Shown here piece by piece: positions 48,277-59,700 of a DNA stretch of 64,000 nucleotides. Within the stretch, counting starts at the first letter, position 1. Each line of letters begins with the position of its first letter. Where the stretch lies: the NCBI GenBank assembly GCA_002633005.1, contig NMRA01000466.1:162633-226632 (forward strand), written 5' to 3'. This DNA is from Phoronis australis. Lineage: Eukaryota > Phoronida > Phoronidae. The notes beneath the pieces were generated by a model. It searched no databases, had not been told where the DNA came from, and saw nothing but the letters and a program-made list of their open reading frames with translations. Position numbers and translations under genes: made by a program.

Positions 48277-48620
48277 AGACACAGAGATGTTTCAAGGCCT
48301 CATGTACTTGCTATTAACAGCATACCTTTCATTCTTCACTACCGCGAGCCACTTCCTCAGCATTTTGGGCTCTCGAAGAAGTCGAAAAAACGATATACCC
48401 GCTTTCTTCGCAGCTTCATAGTTCGGACAAGCGGGAACGATGCACCGCAATATAGCGACATTCACTCTGCAGACGAACCACTGACGTCGCTGCGTCGTTT
48501 CTCACCTTACTCACAGATTAAGGCGACACCTCTCGGCAAGGTGAGATCGGCCGTATAAGAGGCGATGTGGATATAGACCGATAAAGACGGTAAAAAAGAC
48601 TAATTAAATCGGGTGGCATT
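48277..48620 (-). pseudogene. THAP-domain repeat, second copy, cut by the LINE
   Basis: Closely matches 29540-29885. The minus-strand reading has RCIVPACPNYEAAKKAGISF, a C-x4-C start expected of a THAP zinc site, and RKWLAVVKNERYAV. It then runs into a frameshift and stop, and ends exactly where the LINE poly(A) tail lies (48276/48277). The VC-HF part of the domain is therefore missing. Confidence 0.8.
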
Positions 48621-48886
48621 ATCCATTAATCAATCGCGTAACATATTGACCACAAGGTCATCGCCCAACTTGTTGTTCTGCGCTAAGTTGGACTAAAGGG
48701 GAGAACGTTGTAATGTGGGCCCGCTGACTAATTTTACCAACAATTCGCTGGCGATCTAGACCCGTACCTCAAGAATCTCGCTTGATAATTCCATTGTGAA
48801 CAAAAATGAAAAAACGAAAATGAAGCAACGAAATTAGGTTAGATTTGATTAACCGCAACACTCGATCAAGACTTAGTGGTGGGCGG
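48621..48886. other. Short gene-free stretch
   Basis: Nothing recognised. It lies between the cut THAP repeat and the start of the C-side segmental duplication. Confidence 0.4.
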
Positions 48887-48979
48887 GACCACTTGAATTT
48901 TTGCAAAGGGCATATTTATAATAACAGGTCATTAAAATAATAAACTGCTTGTTATGCACCGGTCTTCTGACAAGAAAAA

Positions 48980-49139
48980 AAATCACCAACACCAAGTTTT
49001 GTATCTTGTTTCAGCCAGTTCCTTGCTCAGACTAAAAATTATTTCTTGGTTTGGTAAGAAGCATATGGTTTTCTATAGGCTATCCGATTCGCCCCTTACA
49101 ATCTATCTTACTTGTGCTAAATACCATTGGGGTACCTGA
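48980..49139. repeat. Direct duplication beside N gap, left copy
   Basis: About 160 bp that recur at 49309-49474 with few differences. The left copy ends at the N at 49140. A third, diverged version is at 36868-37025 in the B-side block. Confidence 0.88.
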
Positions 49140-49140
49140 N

Positions 49141-49308
49141 GAACGTATGTCAAAGGGTTTTGGAGATAGAGCAGCGGACGCCGGACGCCAGACGCCGGAC
49201 GCCAGACGCCGGACGGACGCCGCCCGGACGGACGGACGGACGGACGGACGGACGGACGGACAGAGATGACGGCATAATGCGTCCACATATAAATATGCGG
49301 GCGCATAA
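49141..49308. repeat. GACG/GACGCC minisatellite with hairpin end
   Basis: GGAGATAGAGCAGCGGACGCC leads into alternating GACGCCG and AGACGCC units and then about nine GACG units (to 49263). ATGACGGCATAATGCG and the hairpin CCACATATAAATATGCGGGC follow. This is the terminal module of the CCACTAG-box repeat family. The open frames it creates in several phases are artefacts of the repeat. Confidence 0.85.
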
Positions 49309-49474
49309 AAATCACCAACACCAAGTTTTGTATCTTGTTTCAGCCAGTTCCTTGCTCAGACTAAAAATTATTTCTGGGTTTGGTAAGAAGCATGTGGTTT
49401 TCTATAGGTTATCCGATTCGCCCCTTACAATTATCTCCCTTTTCACTAATGCTAAATACCATTGGGGTACATGA
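49309..49474. repeat. Direct duplication beside N gap, right copy
   Basis: Partner of 48980-49139. It continues into the C-side flank with ATGATGTTTTCAGC, like the B-side sequence near 37025. Confidence 0.88.
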
Positions 49475-50617
49475 TGTTTTCAGCACCTCAATGCGGATAA
49501 GTTGGATAACCACTGAATGGCAGCTTACGAATGGCAGCCTCCTTTAAATCGCACGTAGTTAGGTCTATTGCTTGATACCAAAGAGGCTTGGCACAGGCCG
49601 ATCCAATGACTGTCGCGTCAATCCAACTAACAGAGCCTGGTCTTAAGCCGAAACAAATCTCAATTCTCACAATTATTACAAATCGCTAATGGAATTGAAT
49701 AAGAAACATTTGAGACCCGTTTAATTATAGTGAATGGTTTACATAAAAACTGTTTCGAAACGTTTTATCTTCTGTACAGTCGAGCTTTCTGTGTTCTGAC
49801 TTCAAGCTTGCTTTCGTAAATCGGGTTAAGCCAACCATGGACGATTGCTATCTGAAATCCGAAAGACGAAACCCACTAGACTCTGAAAAAACGGCTCCAG
49901 CGCACGTGCTCACCATATGAGATCACGCCTTTGTTACTTGCAGTCACTGATCAATTTACTTTAGCTTCTGGGGTCGAAATTCTCCCGCTTTATCAGTCGC
50001 AGCTACTTTCTATGTAGCTGCGGATTCGCAAGGGGAAAAATGTATGGGAAACCCCCCCGGGATCTGCCTGTCCACCAAAGACCTGATCGCTGTCTGGCGA
50101 GATAGTGGAACTTAATATGGCACTGCTATTTCGAAAATCAGCTATTGTGCAGTTTTCTTAAAAATCAGAACATCCGCTGATGTCACGGAACTGCAGCTCA
50201 GATGGTATTTCGATGCGATTTATCCCCACCAAGACTGACACAAGAAAGCTACATTCGTAATGATTTTTTTTCGTATTACAGTTGATGCACAGTGAGCAAT
50301 ATTTCACCAGATTAGTCACGAAATAGAGCGACCTGTACCGACCTGTGTGTCTGGGATGCAAGTCTCGACAGGTCTTGTCACGCGTTGTTTTACGTTTCTT
50401 GGTCAATGTGATGGTCACCGGCGTAAAAGTATAAACGAGGCGCCAACTTATGGACGTCTGGATAAGTGAGATTTGGCAAACAGCTGACATTATATGTAAT
50501 GAAGGACTGCTTGCAAGAATTTCAGGAGCTATCCAGTCACAACGTGCCCAGTAAATATAATCCGTTTGTTTCAAACATTAACATAGTAAAACGATGAGCA
50601 ACATCATTTTGGCTGAA

Positions 50618-50763
50618 TCATCTCGTAAATGCTTGCACGCTAATCACGCCTACAAAAAATGTCCCGAATGATATATAAAATATGCCTGTTAGAACCAAGC
50701 ACCGTCTCCTGAAGTCAGTCATGTTCTCCTGGTTGATCAGTGAGAATTGCATTAACGCCAATC
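50618..50763 (-). CDS. Copy C, last exon (TM11 and stop)
   Basis: 146 nt after acceptor TCTTTCAG. Encodes GLALMQFSLINQENMTDFRR, then a helix ending VISVQAFTR and TGA. Confidence 0.92.
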
Positions 50764-53700
50764 CTGAAAGAAGAAATAGCAAAAATGTACCACCTTATGG
50801 CAAACAATGAGTTGAGTAAATCGAGTTTGAGGAATCGAACTTTAACCTAACCAGAAAGTCTCACTAAAGCCGCGGAGGTATTGCAAGAATTGTGTACTGT
50901 AATAGTCGAATATACACGATCCTACTGCAAATGCTGGTTTAAATATGTGCCTACCTGGAAGTATACAGGTTGTAATTATGGTTACCCCACCACTGAGTGC
51001 CATGCCGCCTACTACGTCTGGGATGGCAACGTACAGTAACAGAATAGAGAAGAAGGCTCCACTGCCGATCACAAGGCGGTGCTTTTTCTCGTGCTGGACT
51101 ACTTCTTCTTCAGATAATTTCCGACAGGTGGTCCATAGATCTTGCAGCCCATTTCTAAAAAACAATGAAAACGACAAGAACAGTAATGGCAATAGAACTA
51201 CGATGATAACAGTACTAAGAACTCTTTGCTAGCTTGGTCGATCTAGCAGCTTGGATGACAAATTCCCATGTTGAATGTATTTAGTAATCTACCGTAACTT
51301 TGCTAAACCTATTTTTGGATTTACGTTACAACTCGCTGATTGTTCAGAACATGCTGCGTCATGCATATAAACAATGACGTCACTTGGAGAACACGTCAGT
51401 TTGAAAAATTCACTGTAGTATTTCTTGCAATGCTGCCGAGCCGCCAGGTTCTTTCTAGTGGTATTTATAATTGCGAAAATTGAATTCCCCTCTGCACTAC
51501 AGGGGACAAGAATTCGCTTCATGAAAGTGACTCAAGCATTTAAAAAGGACTTTAAACCCTGTTTTGATTATCTCAACCAATTCTTCTTCCGTCACCAGTT
51601 AATGACTCATTGGCACCAATCTTGAAAGACAAAGGCAGAAATAAACTAAAAACTCATAGTCCCTATCTGACACATTAGCAGTCCTTCTCGCACAGTTGCC
51701 ATGTAATTCGCTAAAGCGTAGTTTCAAAATTTCAACCAAACTTTTTATTGCTGTCGAGGTTACAGAGCAATAAGTTGTTTCAGAGAACTGGTTGGGAAAG
51801 CCTTTTAGTATCTGTTAATAGGGCAAAACCGCCTTTGGTGTCCTTTTAGGGCAGAAATTTGATCTTACGCTCTCACTTAACAATTGCTAGGAATATTTAA
51901 CCTTGTAACTATGAGCGCATCACAGTCTACAAAAAATCAAGAAATTATCTCCGTAACTAGCAGTTATGGGTCTATTGCATTTTTGGTCAAATGAGATTTA
52001 CATATTTTTCAAATTTTTTGAGAAGCGTAAGACCAAATTTCTGTTTGAATGCTTTTAAGCCTTAACACAGAAAGTTGCTTTTCATGAAAAATACCACATG
52101 GCCTTGGACCACGAGTCACGCAACTTGCACAAGAAACCGCAGTACCTTTTCATTAATGGATACTTAACAGTTCAACCAGAATCAGTTATTTTCTTAGTTG
52201 TTAGATTGAAAGTTGAAAAACTAGAGATCTTGCTTTGCTCTAATGCAATCTCGCGACTTTTCGTCAAACTACTTAAGGAATTGAACACATCGCTTTTGTA
52301 ACATTGGTTTATACGACACATATCACACCAGCCCCATATGGTTGCATATTAATACTGTACTGTACCTTAGTACAAAGAACACGAGAGGAAAGGCAGTCGA
52401 GCACTTCAAAGCCATCAGTAAGTAAGCAAGGACGACCTCTGGTGTTGGCGGATATGAGTCTATGATTTCTTTGTGCACAGCCGACCCAAATGTTAGGAAG
52501 CCAAATATTGGCACCAATGAGTTAAAAAGAGCTGTCACGACGACAGTAGCGACTAGAGTCTTCACATAGCTTGCAATGCTATTGTCTGCCATGGCACCGT
52601 AGACTGTAACGATGTCATAGTGGCACTGGGTATAAAATAAAAATGAATTAATCCAAGATGAATTAAAACTAGAACAATGTGCCAAAAATTGTAGAAGCAC
52701 CGGCGAGGATATTTTAACGACAAATTGAAATTATGGTATACTCTACTTGGGCAAATCAACACAAGAGCTCCGTAAGTTGCTCAAGTGGTCTAATAATTCA
52801 TTAAGTACAATTTAATAGTTTTTGAATTTTTCATTCATAGCCAAATGGGTTACCATCTTCTTAGCTTAACTGTTATAATAACAATAATATCCACGGCAGT
52901 AAGCAGTGGTGACACTAGTGATAACAACAATGATGACAACAACCGTAACTGAGGCCTTGTAACAATAATAACAGTAATATTTATACAAACAACAACAATA
53001 ATAACCAAGATAATGAAAACATAAAAATACATTTAATTTGGTAATGACACATTATGGTGAAAAGAATATCAATTATATCATCGTTAATGATTATAAAGTA
53101 ACACCAATATTATAGGCTATATTAGTTATGAGTTATGCAAAGCTCAATGCCAATAGCAATCTTAATACACTCATTCTAATAGCAAGCATTCAAACAGAGG
53201 TATTAACAAGTATGACATTTGTTTATCTGCCATTCTCAGTAATTACATGTAGGTAAACAATGGATAGTGCCGACATGTCAATCAAGCTAACAATTCCATC
53301 CAATGAGGACGCGGTGACGTGTAAACACAACGACGGTCCGCCATCTTTGTTCTACAACAAAGGCTGGACAAAACATCTGATTTGTTCCTGGTGACGACTT
53401 CCTGCTTGTAAATTAATCAGATGCCGTAACCTTTCCATATGGTCACAATAGCAACGTGGAACAGTTGTTGCCATTGGTTGTAAAAGATTGTGTTAACATG
53501 GTTGGAGGACATGGGTGTAGGTTGAACAGGAGCCCTGATTTGTCCAAAAAGTAAAATTGTCCTAATATTGAGAAACAATTGACATGAGATATGCTAAAAA
53601 ATAGTGTCTTTCACTTTAGCCTTCATTTTTCTCCATTGAGTTTGTCTCGTCTTGCTTTGCCGATAGTTGTGCCCCCCATTCAAGATTTGGTTCCGCCGCC

Positions 53701-56700
53701 CATAATCAGATGGTTTCACGATGAAATTCTGGCCCTTGCAAATGAAGAAAAACGATTTCTAGAGAATTAAAAAGGTCAGCCTCAGAGAAACAAAAACTCC
53801 GAAAAAGGTAGAAAACGAGACAAAAGTCCATTAAAAAGGCAGGGACCACCAAAATTCGGCGAATGCACAACCCATTGATCTAAACGTACCCCGTAAGTCT
53901 TAGTTAACGGTCCACATTCTGAAGAATTCGAGCCCCCATTTTTTAAGCTGGGCGGAGGCACTATGCTTGTCGTTGATAAAAGCACGCAGTGGACTTCAGA
54001 AAAATGTTAATCTACACCTGGATGCACCATACGGATAGGCAATAACAAATTGAAAGAAATTTACCTTTATAACATTTCAAAAATAATTGGTAATTCATTT
54101 ATATTGTTGTATCTTAACACCTAAACTTTTAGCTGTGATTGCATAAGTTACTTAAACAGTCACCAAGATTTTAAACACTACACAGCCACCGGATATTAAA
54201 AAGAATTCCAATGAAATCAAATTGTGTTTTTCCAACTACCATTTGTGGTTTCAAAAAGCTTACCGGAGCACCAAATATTGTCACCCAATATAAGAGTACA
54301 ACGCGAACAACTGTGTCCGTTTGAATCGACCAGACACCCGCATGAATGAAGCTTGGTGTATCCATAGGCTGCAGTACGAATGGCCTCTAATGCTTGGCAT
54401 CATGGATTTTACAGAGGTCGGCTCGCTGTTTGAAACTCGCTGTATTGCCCCGTGCCTAAGTTCCTACGAACTCGCTGCTACTCCGTCTCCATGTTTTCCT
54501 GTTTCAATGCCCCCAACAAGTTAATTTATTCAAATTTCTATGTTTTAGTGTGCTTCAGGTGCATGAGTATATCTATGTGTGGCAGAACGGTAACAAAAAA
54601 CAAACTTAACTTTCGGAAAAAGACACAATATGAATCATACCATTGGTCGGAATCCTCAGTCGAAGGATCTTTAACTTCAATTTGCAACAAATTAGATACT
54701 ATACTCAAATAGACTGACTCTAGACACACAGTTGTGGGAAGGGTCGGGAAACATCAGCGCGTGGAACAGCCTTGGGGATCATAGGGAGGAGGGAATATCG
54801 GCTATGAAACAAAAGGTCCGGGGAAATACAGAAACGGGACAACAGCGGTAAAGACCCATATACTGCTACGTGGAAGAGTTGGCTCGCTTTCCCAGAGCCG
54901 ATTTGTGCAATGCGGTTACGGCAGCAGTTAGAACAGAAAATTCCCAACTCTTTCGTAATGAAACTGTTGTGGTACTGAGTTTTTAGAACTTTCCAACAGT
55001 TATAATGGAGTCTTGATCTAATGTTTTTGTTGGAACTATACATGAAATTGTCGTTGAAAATGTTATACCTCTTAAAAACATGGACGTTTGCAACTATTTT
55101 CGATTTGTAATAATGTGTACATTTTCCCAGAAGAAACTCACGCTCAACACTCACGGCATATGCGAATAGCACCCCAGGCGCTACAAGGAACACATCAACC
55201 ACTGTTGCACGGGGAGGGCTGCGAAATGACTGGGGTAGTTGAGGATTGCTTACATACAAAGCATACTTCACTGTGACCAAGGCAATGACGTATAACACGA
55301 ACACGATCCCAGGAACACTGCAATAGGTCATCGTGATATTAACGGTACATGTGCACGGTGTGGTCAACGGTCAAGATTAAATTTTACGAATCCTACACAG
55401 GAAAAGGCTGGCTTCATACCAAAAGAAAACATATTTTGATTAGTTTACAAATACGAAAATAGATCTTTTATAGAAAGTTCTGTGGTAGAATTTCACTTAA
55501 TTTCCAAGTAACAGCAAGTTACAGTGTGGCCTTTCACTTTCATCAAAAAGCTTGTCGCTTGTCTTGTGATCATCATAACTTTGTTCATAACACCCGTTAC
55601 TACAATGATCCTATAAGGAAGTCGCCAAACTGTCTCTTGTTTGCATTAAATGTGTTGCTTGGACGCGTTGGCTATTTTTGTCAGTGGAAATGTTTAGTTT
55701 ATTTGATGGTCTTGGTGACTAATTGCGACAACGGGTTTTTAAAACCAGGCAATCGCCCTTAGAAAGGAACTCGAAAAACCCAAAACTAAACATTTTTATT
55801 CGAACAATTACTGTTTCAATGCCCGAAATTAAGAATATTTGCCTCAATATCTTCTAGACTTACATGTGTATTCCATTTGACATTTGAATGTTTTAATCGC
55901 AAATGTTCGAAAAATAATTTCTCAAAACATCCACCGAGTTTCTTAATAGAGTACTTACAGCATCTGCATTGAACTAGAAAACATCAGCCTACCTTATATA
56001 TTTCAGACACTTCACTTCCCTGAGAAGACACAGCGGATAAAGAACTAGGACGCTAGCTACACTGACCAAGAGCTTCTGGTTGAGGAACCAAGAGCCTCTG
56101 ACTTCTTTAGGCACTATACAGTCTAGAACTAAAGATGTAACACCAGTTAAGAGTGTTATTGTTTTATTTTCCGTATACATTTCAAATTGTACCAAGTTGG
56201 TTCGGTGATTTGATAGATCTTAAAGAAACCTGGAACGCAAAAACAGAATAAGTTGCTACACACATCGAAGTTTTCTCCCGAGACGTGTGACCCGAGGTTT
56301 GCTGACTACGGTCGGGAAGGATCAGCCTTGGCTGGCGTCAGAACTGTTAAAATGCATCTCAGATGTTCAATTTGGCTGTGAATGTCCACAGTTAAATTTT
56401 AAATTCGCGCTTTCACAGACGTCACCAAGACGTTTAGACATGTGTCTAAAGGAAAATACGTTTGAGCAACTTCGAATGAAAAAGTGCCCATCAATGAGAG
56501 GACTTGAATTTGAAGAGAGATAATCACGGAATTAGCACAATGCGTTCTGCTAGTAAACTGCTTTGTGGAGAGACTTGACATTCCAGAAGTTTACTTTGTG
56601 TAATTGAATTAGGCACAACACCATGGTACAGACAGAAATTGCGTAACTCAGTGGAAGCAGCTCTTTTGGCGTCAGGAGAAAACTTGGCCATGATTCAAAG

Positions 56701-59700
56701 TAGTTCTCTGCGAATGAAACATATTTCAACCTACTCACCAGGTATTTTTGTACATAAAGATTTTGAATTTCTGTTGTTATCAAAGCATTTTTGATTTAGT
56801 TTCAAATTTCAAAAAACAGCCGGTCAACTGCTCGCCACGTCTTTTTATTTGCTATGGCAAGACGAAGACGAAGCGCATTTACTTCATATGGAAAGGGTGA
56901 CCTTTGACCTAAACAAAACAATGACGACTCCAATCAGTAGCCATTCCGATTAAGAGGCAACTGATGTAAGTCTTAACTGATTAAATTTTAGTTATAAAAG
57001 TATTATAGGGTTCAAATATGATTCACTTGAAATTCTTTTAGAAAAATTGCTTGCTTCATTGGCTCGCCTCACATTGTGCTGTCGACCCCAGATTCACTGT
57101 CCGATAACACATGATAACCTTCAGGTAATATCCATCTTATCAGTCAGCTGTTTATCGAATGACTGTGAGCGCATGCGCGCATTCATCATAAGTTAGAGGG
57201 AAATAAACTCTGTGGTTACTACCGAGTTTTTCCTTCGCACGTATTTCTAAAATCGTGATTTTTTTTACTTTTTCCTGAAATTTCCTCACAGGGGAACGTG
57301 AAATACTTTGTACGCACTAGACGTTGCCAAATGTTTTTTTTTCGTCAAGAATTGTTTAAAAAATATTTAAGACGAGCTTTCGCGTTCCATGCCTCTTTGA
57401 TATTTTGCGAGTCACTGGTCTGAGAAAATATAAAAAGGAACGTGAGAACAAATGTCCCAAAAATTAATTTTTTTAGAAGGCAATCATTTCAAAAAATCAA
57501 AATGTCGTTTTTCTTTTTCTTAAATGATAAGAAGACATTCCGTCGCATTTCACTCAACACCAGTCGCTGATTATGAACTTCCTTCAAACTTCATGTATAC
57601 TGACCTATAAAATGTGTTTTTGTCTTTTGCTTAAACGAAAAACTTTGTAAAAACGCAAGTGAACATTTCAACCAATCGTTCACGGCCATAGAGCATGAAA
57701 ACACCTGATGGGAATGAGTCAAACGTATTTAGGCCTAACAGCGAGCTGCAAATGTTCTAAGCATAATGTTCTTTTAAACAATATCAGTCAATATTACTCG
57801 GCTGCACGATTCCACATTGACTCACCCATTTCCGAGTGATCGCCTGTGATAATCATGTACATGACGCAGCAAGCACCGCCGTGTACTGTCAACGCCAGAA
57901 TGGATGCTTTGTGTCCACAGGGGCCTAATGCGAACATCATAACATCTTGGTACGACTCAGCCTTTGCTTCGGCAGCGATGTAGGTGAGGATAACCAGAGA
58001 ACCTACCATTACTAGAAGAACACTCTGTGGATTGTGAAAATGACAATGATTGTAAATAAAACGCCAATTCTAATGCTTGTCATAATGAAATAAATTAAAT
58101 TATACCACGGTATTAGCCTCGAATGGCAGATACAACCGTGTAATAACCCATAAAGTTATCTCACTAGTGAGATAACATTTTGGCGGGAAACCGAGGCCGG
58201 ATTCGAATAAGGGTCTCAAGAGTTTCGAGTCGCCGACTTTACCACTACACCACTCAGCGGCTGACGTCATCGAACGTGAAAATAGAATACTAAAATGAGC
58301 ACGCGCAACAATCGCACGTTCAGCAAAGGGCATTGCACCAACATTTATAAGCTAAGACGCATAATTTCCATAAAAACGATATTTTAATTCAGTGAAATTT
58401 TTTCTCTCGTGTTCTCTCACTTGTAAATCACCGATCTCCAATTTGAATGCGGGTATCGTGTCGTCGGGATCCTTTGACTTGAGCATTTTACTCAGTTACT
58501 AGTGGTAACCTACTTTAGCAGACGATATTTTCCCGGTCGAAGCTTAGCGTGATAAACAGTGTAGTAAGCTATAATAATTGCTAAACCTTAATTTATAGAT
58601 TCACTTTATTTCTATTTTGTTTAAATTTTCAATTGGTTGTGAGTAAAAGCATTATTTGACAAAAATAGCTCGGCTTTTCTTAAAAGGTCACGACCTCCGA
58701 CCCCGGGCCTCTGCCATAGAAAGTAGTTAGCAAGACGAGGCGAGTCGAGAAAGGTAGATCGATTCATTGCAATGTTTCTGGTTCTCGGGTGATAATTCTC
58801 CAAAATCCACTCGGGCTCTAGATAACGGAGGATAACGACTTCGCCATGTAATAATCTATATATATGCAGGCAGGAATTAATGGCCGCACTACCACGATAA
58901 AATATCTTGCCTCGCATAAAACTTCCAATTCCCATTCGGTTGCGGCTTTAAAAAATGTCATTCTGAGCGACAGTGGGGCAACTGTTGGAATAGTCGGTGC
59001 AACATTTAACTTTGACTGTAAAAGTAATCAATGGGATCGCTTCTCATCGTTGAAAAATGACCCCTGGTAATTTTTACGGAGTCTAATTTGAACGTGTAAA
59101 ATTGCCAGACAGCGAATCCCGATAATGGCACAATCTCACCGCTTCCAAGGGTTAGTGATGCTATGATAATGTGAATATGCCAATCTTAAAGCATCGTGGA
59201 AATATTCATCGCAAATTTTTAAGACTGGTATCCTCGCCATCTGTTGGCCACATCCCATGGCCTAATGAATATAAGATTTCTGCCTTGACAGTCCACTGAG
59301 TCATCGGACTAGAGCCTCTGCTCAATTAGCAGAACATACCGGGTTTGAGCCCCGTGACGGGCAGAAATATTTACCAACTTATATGTATTAGGACACGTGA
59401 TGTGGCCAAAAGGAGGCATGCAGAACAGGCTTGAATNNNTGGTCGTCTCCTTCGTAGAAGCTTATTCGTCTTCGGGCCAGTCGCTGCCAAAGCATGATGG
59501 CATTAAAAACTGCAATCTTACTTGAGTAAAGTAAATTATTTACCGGTGTGGGAAAAGTTGGCGTTCTACCGTTATTCTGCTGCTAAAATTGAGGTGCGCC
59601 CTTTTAGGTCGGTATTCGGCGTCATGATATGTGGTACAAAACAAATCATCGGAACAGGTATCAATTCGTTACAAATTTTTAGTATTTTGATACCAGCAAA

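Larger units (their letters stand above)
48887..55905. repeat. Segmental duplication, C side
   Basis: Partner of 36770-46307, same orientation. It runs from the flank block GGCATATTTATAATA through the 3' flank of copy C and its last four exons into the intron near GCAAATGTTCG. Unlike the B side it lacks the 2.3-kb element and the tandem flank unit. Confidence 0.85.

Noticed and set aside
49080-49330. Several Arg/Pro/Asp-rich frames on both strands
   Set aside because: They are translations of the GACG/GACGCC minisatellite, and some cross an unresolved base.
54171-54365. Possible extra transporter exon (frame with VVRVVLLYWVTIFG); similar sequence near 44700-44950
   Set aside because: The flanking exons join directly in frame (LFAYA then CHYDIV), as expected in SLC38 proteins. 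The stretch has no suitable splice pair and is simply intron duplicated with the block.
56550-56783. Minus-strand 77-codon frame between copy C exons 2 and 3
   Set aside because: Not needed by phase, not matched in copy A, and does not resemble the family.
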